Shown: one piece after another, positions 17,047-24,070 of the stretch
Position numbering within the stretch: position 1 is the stretch's first letter
Layout: each line of letters opens with the position of its first letter
Position numbers and translations under genes: made by a program
Notes under the pieces: generated by a model
Database searches by the model: none
Told to the model about the DNA's origin: nothing
What the model saw: only the letters and a program-made list of their open reading frames with translations
Origin: Peptococcus niger
GTDB taxonomy: Bacteria; Bacillota; Peptococcia; Peptococcales; Peptococcaceae
Reading direction: 5' to 3'
DNA length: 64,000 nucleotides
Assembly (NCBI RefSeq): GCF_900101835.1
Contig: NZ_FNAF01000001.1
Location: 186,001 to 250,000 of the forward strand

Positions 17047-18174
17047 TTAAGCAATGGCATCCACTTTGTCGGCTTCGCCAGTATTGTCATCAATGCCTTT
17101 GACTCGCCATACGGAAGTATAGTCAAAGTTCCAGCCATTTGTTTCCATGTAACCGTAAACCACACCGAAGGTCCCACAACTTTCCAAGGTCACCGGAGCG
17201 CCGCTGGCATCTTCTCCCCAATAGAAAGCAACGTGACCATCGCCCAAGATAATGTCCCCCGGGCGAATATCGTCCCAGCTGATTTGTTCAAGATATTCTG
17301 TGTAATTTGGCAGTGTATAGGTGGTAAACGCCCAACTTTCGCTCGGCATAAATCCGGCATCCATTAAAGAGGTGTGCACAAAGCTGGAGCAATCACGGTA
17401 TCCATTGGTCATCCGCTGAGGTTGACTGTAATGCCAACCCAGCATTTTTTCAGCTTCTTTTTTCAGCTTTAGCCGTCCGCTGGATGGAGAAAAATCTTTC
17501 CAGCTCATCACAGAACCCTTGTAATATCCGGTGGAATCATCTACATGGTATAAAGGATTCGCCGCAATATAGGCATCATTGGTTGTCACCATCGGTTGCT
17601 GAACAACCGATCCGGCATTTTTCTTCGGCACGGGAACAAGCGCCAGATCATCAACGGTATTTTCCTTTTCTTTTTGGGTGGCCACAACCGGCTTATCAAG
17701 CGTTTGTGCAAGGGCGGCCGAACTCTCTGGTGCTGAAGCAGCCGGTTCAGTGGCTGTAGCTTCCACTTTATTTGCTGTTGCAGGGGATGATTTAGCATCC
17801 TGATTTTTCTTATCCTCTTGCTCAGAATCGACGGCTTTTTCTTTATCTTCTTTAGCACCCTGGGCCTCTTTAGCCGAAGACTTTTTGCTGTCTTTCTCTG
17901 AAGTTGCCGTGTCCGCTTTAGCTTTATCTGCTTCGGCTTTTTCGGTTTCTTCGGCAACTAAAGCTTCCAGTTCCTTAACTTTTTCCTTATCAACTTCTTC
18001 TCCATCTTTATCAACAAAGACATCGTGTCCATCTTTTACAATTTTATAAATAACAATATCTTTATATTCTAAATAGGGTTTGTCCGGTAATTCTGCTGAT
18101 AAACCCGCTAAAGGAGAAGCGAGCAAACCGGCAATGGTAATAGCACCAATCCATTTTTTCGCACTTTTATTCAT
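17047..18174 (-). CDS. secreted NlpC/P60-type cell-wall hydrolase
   Basis: 375-aa exported protein. A signal peptide (MNKSAKKWIGAITIAGLLAS, cleavage near ALSA-like LAGLSA) is followed by a short N-terminal region with VFVDKDGEEV. Next comes a low-complexity Lys/Glu/Ala linker of about 100 residues (70-175) and a C-terminal NlpC/P60-like domain. The catalytic cysteine is in GYRDCSSFVHTS and the histidine in LGDGHVAFYWG. Such enzymes cut peptide bonds in peptidoglycan stem peptides. The linker resembles wall-spanning spacers. ATG at 18174 follows ATGGAGG. It is monocistronic, with its own terminator. Confidence 0.82.
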   Translation of the reverse strand: MNKSAKKWIGAITIAGLLASPLAGLSAELPDKPYLEYKDIVIYKIVKDGHDVFVDKDGEEVDKEKVKELEALVAEETEKAEADKAKADTATSEKDSKKSSAKEAQGAKEDKEKAVDSEQEDKKNQDAKSSPATANKVEATATEPAASAPESSAALAQTLDKPVVATQKEKENTVDDLALVPVPKKNAGSVVQQPMVTTNDAYIAANPLYHVDDSTGYYKGSVMSWKDFSPSSGRLKLKKEAEKMLGWHYSQPQRMTNGYRDCSSFVHTSLMDAGFMPSESWAFTTYTLPNYTEYLEQISWDDIRPGDIILGDGHVAFYWGEDASGAPVTLESCGTFGVVYGYMETNGWNFDYTSVWRVKGIDDNTGEADKVDAIA

Positions 18175-18402
18175 TCAGCTTGCCTCCATAATACAATTTA
18201 TATTAACGAAACTGCTCTAGGGATACGTCTTAAATTCACTACCTAATACTATACCTCAAGGCGCTGTATTATGCTAGACCTACAAGTCATTTTTTAACTT
18301 TTTCCTTAGAATTTAAGCATTTTTTAAGTTCAACCACTACCGTCCAATTCAACGCCCCATAAAACCGACCCGGTCTACCATAATAAATATACTCGCCGAA
18401 AA
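18175..18402. other. intergenic region upstream of the NlpC/P60 gene
   Basis: About 230 bp with no gene. It must hold the NlpC/P60 gene promoter: AT-rich tracts (AATATAAATTGTATTAT) lie just upstream of the ribosome binding site, but no confident -35/-10 pair is seen. Confidence 0.4.
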
Positions 18403-18590
18403 AAACCGGATTGCAGTTGAATCCGGTTTAGAAGATAGTCCATAAAGAGCGTAACCTTTGAGCGCTTTGAAGAAAATGAAAAATCGGATTTAAGCTGGAC
18501 CCGATTTATGAATACCCATAAAAAATGTAAGCTCTGAACGTCCTTGAAAAAAAAGCAATAAAAAAAAGACCTTACCTAGGTCTTTTCGAG
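18403..18590 (-). repeat. tandem degenerate 'terminator plus tRNA-Lys 3'-end' units left of attL
   Basis: Two units precede attL. Unit A has hairpin AAACCGGATT/AATCCGGTTT (18403-18429), then GATAGTCCATAAAG...AACCTTTGA (18434-18461). Unit B has hairpin AATCGG/CCGATT (18482-18508), then AATACCCATAAAA...CTCTGAACG. The third hairpin (18564-18586) is followed by the true att sequence GATGCGCCATAAAGGACTCG. The CATAAA motifs are spaced 76 and 81 bp apart. The units look like decayed copies of the tRNA 3' half, each with its own terminator on the minus strand. They may be scars of earlier insertions at this tRNA, or decayed tRNA genes. Confidence 0.5.
18561..18586 (-). terminator. terminator at the left prophage boundary
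   Basis: Nine-bp arms AAAAGACCT / AGGTCTTTT with a 5-nt loop; on the minus strand a run of T residues follows. Before phage insertion it would have ended the tRNA transcript. It now lies at the 3' end of the phage repressor gene, whose stop codon falls inside the stem. Confidence 0.75.
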
Positions 18591-19088
18591 GATGCGCCAT
18601 AAAGGACTCGAACCTTTGACACCCTGATTAAAAGTTTTATCTCCTATTGTTTGCTTTAATCTATCTTCATAAACTTGTATTTCATTTTCAAGGAATGTTT
18701 CTATTGGTATTTTGTATTCATTGGATATTGCAATTAGCGTATTTATATTTGGTGTAGCTATATTATTCTCGTATGAATGTATTTTATATTTTGTTAGGTT
18801 GAATTTTTGAGCAAATTCTTCTTGTGTTAGATTATTTTTTAATCTAACATTTTTTAATTTTTCACCTAAGTTATGACCTTTTAAATTTTTTTGTTCGTTT
18901 ATATTATTTATATCATTTAGATTGAGTTTTAGTATTGGCTTTAGTTCGATTAATTTTTTTATTGGTGGTGTACTTCTATTTGTTTCGTATCGTGATATTT
19001 GTGTTTTAGATACATCTATTATTTTTGCCAGTTCTTTTGATTGTATTCCGTTTTTTAGTCTATTTTCTTGTAGATAGTCGCCTATCAT
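18576..19088 (-). CDS. double helix-turn-helix phage repressor, divergent from the phage operon
   Basis: 170-aa protein with two consecutive HTH_3 (Cro/CI-like) domains: IGDYLQENRLKNGIQSKELA and onward (residues 2-55), and LGEKLKNVRLKNNLTQEEFA and onward (about 72-130). It is probably the regulator of prophage maintenance. GTG at 19097 is possible, but ATG at 19088 follows GAGGTG at proper spacing. The last residues (FNQGVKGSSPLWR, then ILEKT) are encoded by the tRNA-derived attL repeat and by host DNA beyond it. The phage circle would therefore encode a different C-terminus. Confidence 0.8.
   Translation of the reverse strand: MIGDYLQENRLKNGIQSKELAKIIDVSKTQISRYETNRSTPPIKKLIELKPILKLNLNDINNINEQKNLKGHNLGEKLKNVRLKNNLTQEEFAQKFNLTKYKIHSYENNIATPNINTLIAISNEYKIPIETFLENEIQVYEDRLKQTIGDKTFNQGVKGSSPLWRILEKT
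18591..18635 (-). repeat. attL: 45-bp direct repeat, tRNA-Lys 3' half
   Basis: Identical over 45 bp to 26396-26440; the match breaks on both sides (G versus T before, T versus C after). It corresponds to the anticodon-loop-to-3'-end half of tRNA-Lys, but the 5' half is absent, so this copy is not a functional tRNA. Confidence 0.92.
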
Positions 19089-19097
19089 TATTTTCAC

Positions 19098-19270
19098 CTC
19101 TTTTCTAAAAATATAGGTTGCTTTTGTATTTGATTTAATGTATTCTTATGTTAGATAAATTACATTAAATCTGATTTTACTGCACCTTATATTATACCCT
19201 ATTTTTGCTAGTAATATTTTAAGATAGACTAAAAATCATGAACACATGAAAACAGAAAGGATGATGAAAA
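19098..19270. promoter_or_regulatory. divergent control region with operator-like inverted repeat
   Basis: The gap between the repressor (minus) and the structural operon (plus). It contains a perfect 11-bp inverted repeat GATTTAATGTA (19132-19142) / TACATTAAATC (19161-19171), spaced by 18 bp, suited to a dimeric HTH repressor. An AT-rich TATATTATA segment near 19189 may be a -10 region for the rightward operon. Promoter positions are not certain. Confidence 0.5.
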
Positions 19271-19516
19271 ATGAAATTAGTAGCAGAAGCAGTATTTTTA
19301 GGTGGTACTACTGGAAAAAGTAAAAATGGTAATCAGTTTGGCATTTTAAGATTTGCTGATAAAAGTGATGGCTCTTTGCTTTCGGCTTTTACTGATGATT
19401 TAAGCGTTCAATATTCTTTAAAACAATTCAAACCGCATACTTTAATCGTTGAATATACAGAAAACGGTAATTTTAAGTCAATGTCTTATGTTTCAGCTGA
19501 AGAGATTAAACAATGA
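19271..19516 (+). CDS. small ssDNA-binding-like protein (gene V analogue)
   Basis: 81-aa protein starting MKLVAEAVFLGGTTGKSKNG with beta-rich, OB-like pattern (FGILRFADKSDGSLLSAF). It is the first rightward gene of the inovirus, the position where filamentous phages encode their gene V-type ssDNA-binding protein that coats the plus strand before assembly. ATG at 19271 follows AGGATG. The next gene overlaps its stop (ATGA). Assignment rests on size, fold pattern and position; sequence similarity to known gpV could not be tested. Confidence 0.55.
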   Translation: MKLVAEAVFLGGTTGKSKNGNQFGILRFADKSDGSLLSAFTDDLSVQYSLKQFKPHTLIVEYTENGNFKSMSYVSAEEIKQ

Positions 19517-19782
19517 GTAAACCATATGATTCTGATATTAATGCGGATGAATCTAGTGATTTACATGCTAATGATTCTGTGCCTGAATCAGATCCACAAC
19601 CAAAACCAAAAGACAATACACATACAGCAGCATTAAGTGATCAAGACGTATTAACATTGGTGAAGCATGTTGATGATATTCATACTATAGCCTACAACAC
19701 TTACTATATGGAAGCTTTTGCTCTATCTTTCATTATGGTTTGTGCATTTGCTTTAGTTTTGATTTCAGCATTGAGGCGATAA
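19513..19782 (+). CDS. small phage membrane protein with acidic N-terminus
   Basis: 89-aa protein: about 45 hydrophilic, Asp/Ser/Pro-rich residues, then VLTLVKHVDDIHTIAYN and a single C-terminal membrane helix (FALSFIMVCAFALVLISAL) ending RR. Overlaps the preceding gene by 4 bp and is followed one base later by another small membrane protein gene. Probably a minor virion or assembly protein of the pVII/pIX kind, but the family is not recognised. Confidence 0.6.
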   Translation: MSKPYDSDINADESSDLHANDSVPESDPQPKPKDNTHTAALSDQDVLTLVKHVDDIHTIAYNTYYMEAFALSFIMVCAFALVLISALRR

Positions 19783-19783
19783 T

Positions 19784-19918
19784 ATGTTATTAACAATTGC
19801 AACTAACTATTTAATTGATTTTTTCAGTATTTTTTGGCAAATGTATGTTATTACAATGTCTATAGCCTTAATATTGTTAGCCGGCAACTTTATATTTTGG
19901 CTTTTAGATAAAATTTAA
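19784..19918 (+). CDS. 44-aa phage membrane peptide, possible minor coat protein
   Basis: A very short frame, ATG at 19784 directly after the upstream stop, ending TAA at 19918. The product starts MLLTIATNYLIDFFSIFWQM and has one long membrane helix (TMSIALILLAGNFIFWLL). Filamentous phages encode 30-45-aa hydrophobic minor coat proteins (pVII, pIX) exactly here, just ahead of the major coat gene. No obvious ribosome binding site, so translation is probably coupled to the gene before it. Confidence 0.55.
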   Translation: MLLTIATNYLIDFFSIFWQMYVITMSIALILLAGNFIFWLLDKI

Positions 19919-19933
19919 AAATGAGGTGATCAT

Positions 19934-20176
19934 ATGAAAGCATTAGAAAAGTTAAACGCTAAAATGGCTATTCCTGTTTGTACTCTTATGATTGCGACAC
20001 CTGGCGTTGCAATGGCTTCGGAGGGTGCCGGTAATGATGTTATGGGTATCATTCAAACGCAAATTACTTCATTGACCAGTTCTAGTAAAACTATTATTGG
20101 TGGTGCTATCGGCTTATCTGCTATTTTCTTTGGCGCTAAGTTTGTTTGGACTAAGTTTAAATCTATGGCACGTTAA
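19934..20176 (+). CDS. inovirus major coat protein (pVIII-like)
   Basis: 80-aa precursor with the classic pVIII layout. A basic N-terminus and hydrophobic signal sequence end in VAMA (cleavage predicted after residue 28), giving a mature protein of about 52 residues: acidic/polar N-terminus SEGAGNDVMG, amphipathic middle, membrane helix TIIGGAIGLSAIFFGAKFVW and a basic C-terminus (TKFKSMAR) that would contact the DNA. GAGGTGA precedes the ATG. A strong hairpin follows, as is usual after the abundantly expressed coat gene. Confidence 0.85.
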   Translation: MKALEKLNAKMAIPVCTLMIATPGVAMASEGAGNDVMGIIQTQITSLTSSSKTIIGGAIGLSAIFFGAKFVWTKFKSMAR

Positions 20177-20196
20177 ATTACTAGTTGCATAATATT

Positions 20197-20225
20197 AGGG
20201 TGATTATTAATTAAATAATCACCCT
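20197..20225 (+). terminator. terminator after the major coat gene
   Basis: Perfect 12-bp inverted repeat AGGGTGATTATT / AATAATCACCCT with a 5-nt loop, followed by a T-rich stretch. Filamentous phages place a terminator here to give abundant coat mRNA and little read-through into the minor genes. Confidence 0.75.
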
Positions 20226-20249
20226 GATATTTAATTTAGGGGTGATGAA

Positions 20250-21728
20250 ATGACTTTAACAGTAAAAAAATCATTATCTATATTTTTAATATTTATTGTT
20301 ATTGTATCGTCTGCTATTGTCCCTAAACGCTCATATGCTATTGCTCCTGCTGTTGCTGCTGGTGCAGTTGAGGTTATACAACTTGCATTGGCTTTATCTG
20401 TTGTTGTAACTGGATTGGTTTTAACTAAAGGTGATGTATATCAATTAACGGAGGACTTTATAAACTCTTGTGATGATGCACAACTAAGAACGCTTGAAAA
20501 AATAGCAACGAAACCTAACGTTGTTTTAACAGCTGATTTATATTTATTGTTAAAAAAAGCAGCTGAAATAGCTTTAGCAAATCCAACGATAAAAGTATAT
20601 AAAAATCCGCATTTTAGCCCAAGCAATATAGGTGCTAAAGGTGAAACAATACCTTTAGCATATACAGATAGTACTAATTTACCTAAGTATGTTAAGTCTG
20701 ATATTGCTGATATTGCTAGTAATCCTAAAACGCTTGAATTATTTAGGATGGCTAATTCTGCTTATGTAGTAGCTTTTTGTGCTGCTACTGAATGGGGACA
20801 AATGTATACAATTTTAAATCCTGGCTTATCTTATTATGTCGTTGATGAATTTGGTAAATACAGGACAGGTGTTTCTTCTTATCAATCAATACCTGTTTAC
20901 AAGTATAAATATGGTGAATGGGTGTTAGTAGGAACAGAAGCTATTTCATTTACTTTATCAGCTTTGTTAGATACTTTTGATTATCTTTATACGCCTGATG
21001 GGCAAGCTGTTCCGACATCTGTTGACGCACCTACTCAAGTTATTGAGATACCGACACAATTAGATGCTCTTTTAGAGGGTGATATTGTCGGTGATGTTTC
21101 TTTACCGGCTGTAGATACATTAACACTTAATCCAACGGCTGTTTCACAATCAATATCTGCTGATTGGGCTACATCTCTTGATTTAGTAGATGTATCTGTT
21201 TCTGTCGGTGATGTTTTAACTGGCGTTGATGTAGGTGACGCTTCAATTGATATTGATTTAGATACATCTATTTTAGATAAAATACTTGAACAAACTAGAG
21301 TTGCTTCTAATGCAGTGTCTCAAGTTTTAACTGGTGTACAATCTATACCTGCTACATTGTCAGCAGCTTTATCAGCAGCTTTAACAGGCGTACAAGCTAA
21401 ATTGGATGTTATATCATTAGCACTTGATGGTTTTTTTGATATATCACAGTTTAGTTTTGATTTAGCACCGATTAAAGCAGCTGGAGCAGATTTATCTAAG
21501 GTATTTCCTTTTTGTTTACCATTTGACCTTTTAAAGTCTATTAAAGTTTATTTGGTGCCAGCTCAAATACCGGATTTAACGATTGATATTGATACCGATT
21601 TTGTAACTGTATATCGCAAGATTGATTTAACGTCAATAGTTTATGTTTTAGCTTTTGTTAAAGTGGTTGCAGTTGTTTTTTACATGAATTGGCTTATAAC
21701 CATTACTAAAAAATTAATAAAGTGGTAG
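20250..21728 (+). CDS. pIII-like minor coat/adsorption protein 1
   Basis: 492-aa exported protein. Signal peptide MTLTVKKSLSIFLIFIVIVS ends near SYA. A mixed ectodomain follows, then a Val/Asp-rich beta-like stretch (VDVSVSVGDVLTGVDVGDAS), amphipathic helices (residues about 345-390), the motif FPFCLPFDLLKSIK and a C-terminal membrane helix (IVYVLAFVKVVAVVFYMNWL) with a basic tail. Size, topology and place right after the coat terminator fit gene III, which binds the host receptor and ends the filament. Its C-terminal 105 residues are paralogous to the module at 24036-24353. GGGGTGATG precedes the ATG. Confidence 0.7.
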   Translation: MTLTVKKSLSIFLIFIVIVSSAIVPKRSYAIAPAVAAGAVEVIQLALALSVVVTGLVLTKGDVYQLTEDFINSCDDAQLRTLEKIATKPNVVLTADLYLLLKKAAEIALANPTIKVYKNPHFSPSNIGAKGETIPLAYTDSTNLPKYVKSDIADIASNPKTLELFRMANSAYVVAFCAATEWGQMYTILNPGLSYYVVDEFGKYRTGVSSYQSIPVYKYKYGEWVLVGTEAISFTLSALLDTFDYLYTPDGQAVPTSVDAPTQVIEIPTQLDALLEGDIVGDVSLPAVDTLTLNPTAVSQSISADWATSLDLVDVSVSVGDVLTGVDVGDASIDIDLDTSILDKILEQTRVASNAVSQVLTGVQSIPATLSAALSAALTGVQAKLDVISLALDGFFDISQFSFDLAPIKAAGADLSKVFPFCLPFDLLKSIKVYLVPAQIPDLTIDIDTDFVTVYRKIDLTSIVYVLAFVKVVAVVFYMNWLITITKKLIKW

Positions 21729-21736
21729 GTGATTAT

Positions 21737-21994
21737 ATGTTTTTTAAAGCAATTGGAATAGTGTTATCTAAAATTATAGCTGTTATAGCAGCAGCTATAG
21801 GTTTGTTAGTTTCTTTGTTACCGCCATCTCCTTTTCAATTGATGGATACTTCCGGTTTTGGTGATTTAATTTCTCAAGTTAATTACTTTGTACCTATTAA
21901 CGAGTTTGTGGTTATAACGGAAGCTTGGTTAGTATCTGTTGGTGTTTATTACATCTATAGCATTTTTGCAAGATGGCTTAAAGCAATACATTAA
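21737..21994 (+). CDS. pVI-like minor coat protein
   Basis: 85-aa protein with two hydrophobic segments (AIGIVLSKIIAVIAAAIGLLVSLL split near residue 25, and EAWLVSVGVYYIYSIFARWL) flanking a PPSPFQLMDTSGFG loop and NYFVPINEFV. Layout and location between the pIII-like and Zot genes match inovirus pVI/DUF2523-type minor coat proteins. ATG at 21737 with AGGTGA upstream is preferred over GTG at 21722, which overlaps the previous gene. Confidence 0.65.
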   Translation: MFFKAIGIVLSKIIAVIAAAIGLLVSLLPPSPFQLMDTSGFGDLISQVNYFVPINEFVVITEAWLVSVGVYYIYSIFARWLKAIH

Positions 21995-22007
21995 TTGGAG
22001 TGATTAC

Positions 22008-22736
22008 ATGATATGGATGTATACCGGTACGCCTGGCAGTGGCAAGTCATATCATGCAATGTATGATATTTATAATAAATTACGTCGTAAAACTAAAAAT
22101 AATGTAATAGCTAATTTTCCCATTTTTACGGATAAATTCGATTTTAAAGGATGTTTTAGTTATGTTCCTAATTCACAACTTACTCCGCACTTTTTCGTGG
22201 AATACGCTAAGGCTCATCATGATTTACGCACTGAAGCTGAAACGCTTGTTGTTCTTGACGAAGCGGGGGCGTTATTTAACTGTCGTGATTATGGTACTAA
22301 TTCTAATACTAGGATGGATTGGATAAAGTTTTTTAGCCAGCATAGGAAGTTAGGTTATAACTTTATATTGATTGCTCAATATGATAGAGCTATAGATAAG
22401 CAAATTAGGACCCTTGCTGAATATGAAGTCGCTCATTTTAAAATGAGTAATTTTTTTAAAGTGCTACCGTGTACAGCTTTTCTTGCCGTTGAACGTTGGT
22501 ACTCTCAAAAAATGAAAGTTGGACATACTATTATTTTGTATCGATCTAAAATTGCTGATTTATACGATACGTTTGCACTCTTTGACACTGATAAAAGTGA
22601 ACAAGAATTGGCGGACGTGGCGGTGCGGGGATTGAGGGGACCCGCAACCGACACATCCGCCAATAAGGTAACTAATTTATCAGCGTTAAAAGAGTACTAC
22701 CGCACGAAAATACTAAAAAACAATAATGTAATTTGA
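22008..22736 (+). CDS. Zot/pI-family phage assembly ATPase
   Basis: 242-aa zonular occludens toxin (Zot)/gene I family ATPase that drives extrusion of filamentous phage. Walker A GTPGSGKS is at residues 7-14, and Walker B ETLVVLDEAGALF near residue 80 is followed by the family's conserved NCRDYG and FSQHRKLGYNFILIAQ, which acts like sensor motif I. ATG at 22008 with TTGGAG upstream is preferred over the longer frame from 21939. It is shorter than the coliphage pI proteins and has no clear membrane helix; the periplasmic domain is missing, which may relate to the single-membrane host. Confidence 0.88.
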   Translation: MIWMYTGTPGSGKSYHAMYDIYNKLRRKTKNNVIANFPIFTDKFDFKGCFSYVPNSQLTPHFFVEYAKAHHDLRTEAETLVVLDEAGALFNCRDYGTNSNTRMDWIKFFSQHRKLGYNFILIAQYDRAIDKQIRTLAEYEVAHFKMSNFFKVLPCTAFLAVERWYSQKMKVGHTIILYRSKIADLYDTFALFDTDKSEQELADVAVRGLRGPATDTSANKVTNLSALKEYYRTKILKNNNVI

Positions 22737-22763
22737 ACCCCCCTATTACTAACAGGGGGTATC
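22737..22763 (+). repeat. hairpin between the Zot gene and the second pIII-like gene
   Basis: ACCCCC / GGGGGT stem of 6 bp (22737-22742 with 22755-22760) enclosing CTATTACTAACA. There is no T tract, so it is more likely a phage structural signal (packaging, RNA processing) than a terminator. Confidence 0.4.
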
Positions 22764-22795
22764 TGAATTACATTTCCAAAGAACGGGGTGTAAAA

Positions 22796-24070
22796 ATGAT
22801 TAGAAAATTATTATCTTTTTTTCTAATAATATTTTTTACTTTAAATTTTTTTACTCCTGTTTTTGCTTATGCTTTTCCCTCTCCTCTTCCTGTTGTTTCT
22901 CTTTTTCCTTGTGAAGCTAAATATACAGATTACAAAAGTAGTGAATATAGTGGCTATTGGTTGCATGAAAAAGGTCCTAATGATAGTGATACACAATTTA
23001 TAGTAGCAGCTTATCTTTTTTATGCTATTGCTATGGATGCTTTCTATCGTGATGATAGTGGTGTTACATTTCCCGTATTTTTTGGAGATATAGAAAGTTC
23101 GCTTGGTTACCCTCGTACAAAATTAGTTCATGGTGGTTCGTGGGAGTTTATTTGGTTAAATGATCCGACACCTGCCAAACCTAAGTTGGAAACTTATCGG
23201 GCTTTGATTTATGGTCAACAAATTCAATATACAAATTTTTTAAGTTTTGCTAAAACCAATTACTATTCTAAACTTGTAAAAATTGGTAATGAAATTATTC
23301 AAGGATTAGAGCCTTTAAAAAAAGCACCTGAATCTAAGTGGGATTCGTGCATTGTAACTTGTGGTCGTGATGTTGAAATATATAGTATGGAGTTTATGCC
23401 TTTATTTAATAAAGCCTTTGAATGTCTATCTCAAACGCCATATATTTCTGGTGCTAAAAACCCTGATATTTTAAGTTATTATCAGCGTGCTGATGGTATA
23501 AAAGTTAAAGCTGTTTATAAAATCAGTGAATATGCTTCTATGTGGTATGCAAGTCATCATCCTGAATTGGGAAATGAAAATAATGTATTTAGAGCTTATA
23601 CTGATGATGGTAGTAGTTGGCAATATTGCTTTTATCGTGATTTATGTTGCTTTGAATTCATCTATAACTCTATTGTGCCTAGTTCTTTTTGTGCAGATAT
23701 GATAACTGTAGATTATCATCCTAAATTAAAAAGTTACATTGCAACATCTATTGTACCTGGTGTTGGTGATGATGGCGGTTATAAGTACGATATTGATAAG
23801 TCCAACAATCCTAATAAGGATAAAAAAGATGATGTTGGTAAGGATAATTCAGGTTTAATCGCGAAAATCAAATCATTATTTGGGGTGATAAAAGATAAAG
23901 CAAGTCAAATTTTAATTGCTTTAAAAGATGGAATTAACCCAAAATTGGAATCAATAAAAAAAGCATTAAATGAAGTTAAAGAGGGTATAAAAAATGCCCT
24001 TTCTTCTCCTTTCTCTGTTATTACTAAAAAGTTAGATGTTATTACAGATAAAATTAAATCTTTTTTTTGA
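22796..24070 (+). CDS. pIII-like protein 2, ectodomain part (frame interrupted at a T8 tract)
   Basis: 424-aa exported protein: signal peptide MIRKLLSFFLIIFFTLNFF ending near AYA, a Tyr/Cys-containing ectodomain with several cysteines (for example CIVTCGRD and CCFEF), a charged Asn/Asp/Lys linker near residue 350, and amphipathic helices ending LDVITDKIKSFF. Translation stops because eight T residues put TGA in frame at 24068-24070. With one T fewer, it would continue into the FDVSEF...FPFSIPFD membrane module that is paralogous to the end of the first pIII-like protein. GGGGTG precedes ATG 22796; a TTG start at 22733 is less likely. Confidence 0.7.
   Translation: MIRKLLSFFLIIFFTLNFFTPVFAYAFPSPLPVVSLFPCEAKYTDYKSSEYSGYWLHEKGPNDSDTQFIVAAYLFYAIAMDAFYRDDSGVTFPVFFGDIESSLGYPRTKLVHGGSWEFIWLNDPTPAKPKLETYRALIYGQQIQYTNFLSFAKTNYYSKLVKIGNEIIQGLEPLKKAPESKWDSCIVTCGRDVEIYSMEFMPLFNKAFECLSQTPYISGAKNPDILSYYQRADGIKVKAVYKISEYASMWYASHHPELGNENNVFRAYTDDGSSWQYCFYRDLCCFEFIYNSIVPSSFCADMITVDYHPKLKSYIATSIVPGVGDDGGYKYDIDKSNNPNKDKKDDVGKDNSGLIAKIKSLFGVIKDKASQILIALKDGINPKLESIKKALNEVKEGIKNALSSPFSVITKKLDVITDKIKSFF

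Noticed and set aside
18403-18590. CRISPR array, because of three repeats at 76-81 bp spacing
   Set aside because: Units are too degenerate, too few, lack unique spacers of regular length, and match tRNA 3' ends; no cas genes nearby.
18591-18635. A second tRNA-Lys gene at the left prophage end
   Set aside because: Only the 3' half is present; the D-arm and 5' acceptor strand are missing, so it is attL rather than a tRNA.
19934-20176. Possible bacteriocin instead of coat protein
   Set aside because: The small cationic C-terminus and signal peptide could suggest one, but position, Zot/Rep context and pVIII architecture fit a major coat protein better.
21939-22007. Upstream extension of the Zot frame
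   Set aside because: It overlaps the pVI-like gene and has no ribosome binding site; ATG 22008 has one and begins just before the P-loop.
22008-22736. Host FtsK/type IV secretion ATPase
   Set aside because: Short length, N-terminal GTPGSGKS, Zot-type Walker B and surrounding phage genes point to the Zot/pI family.
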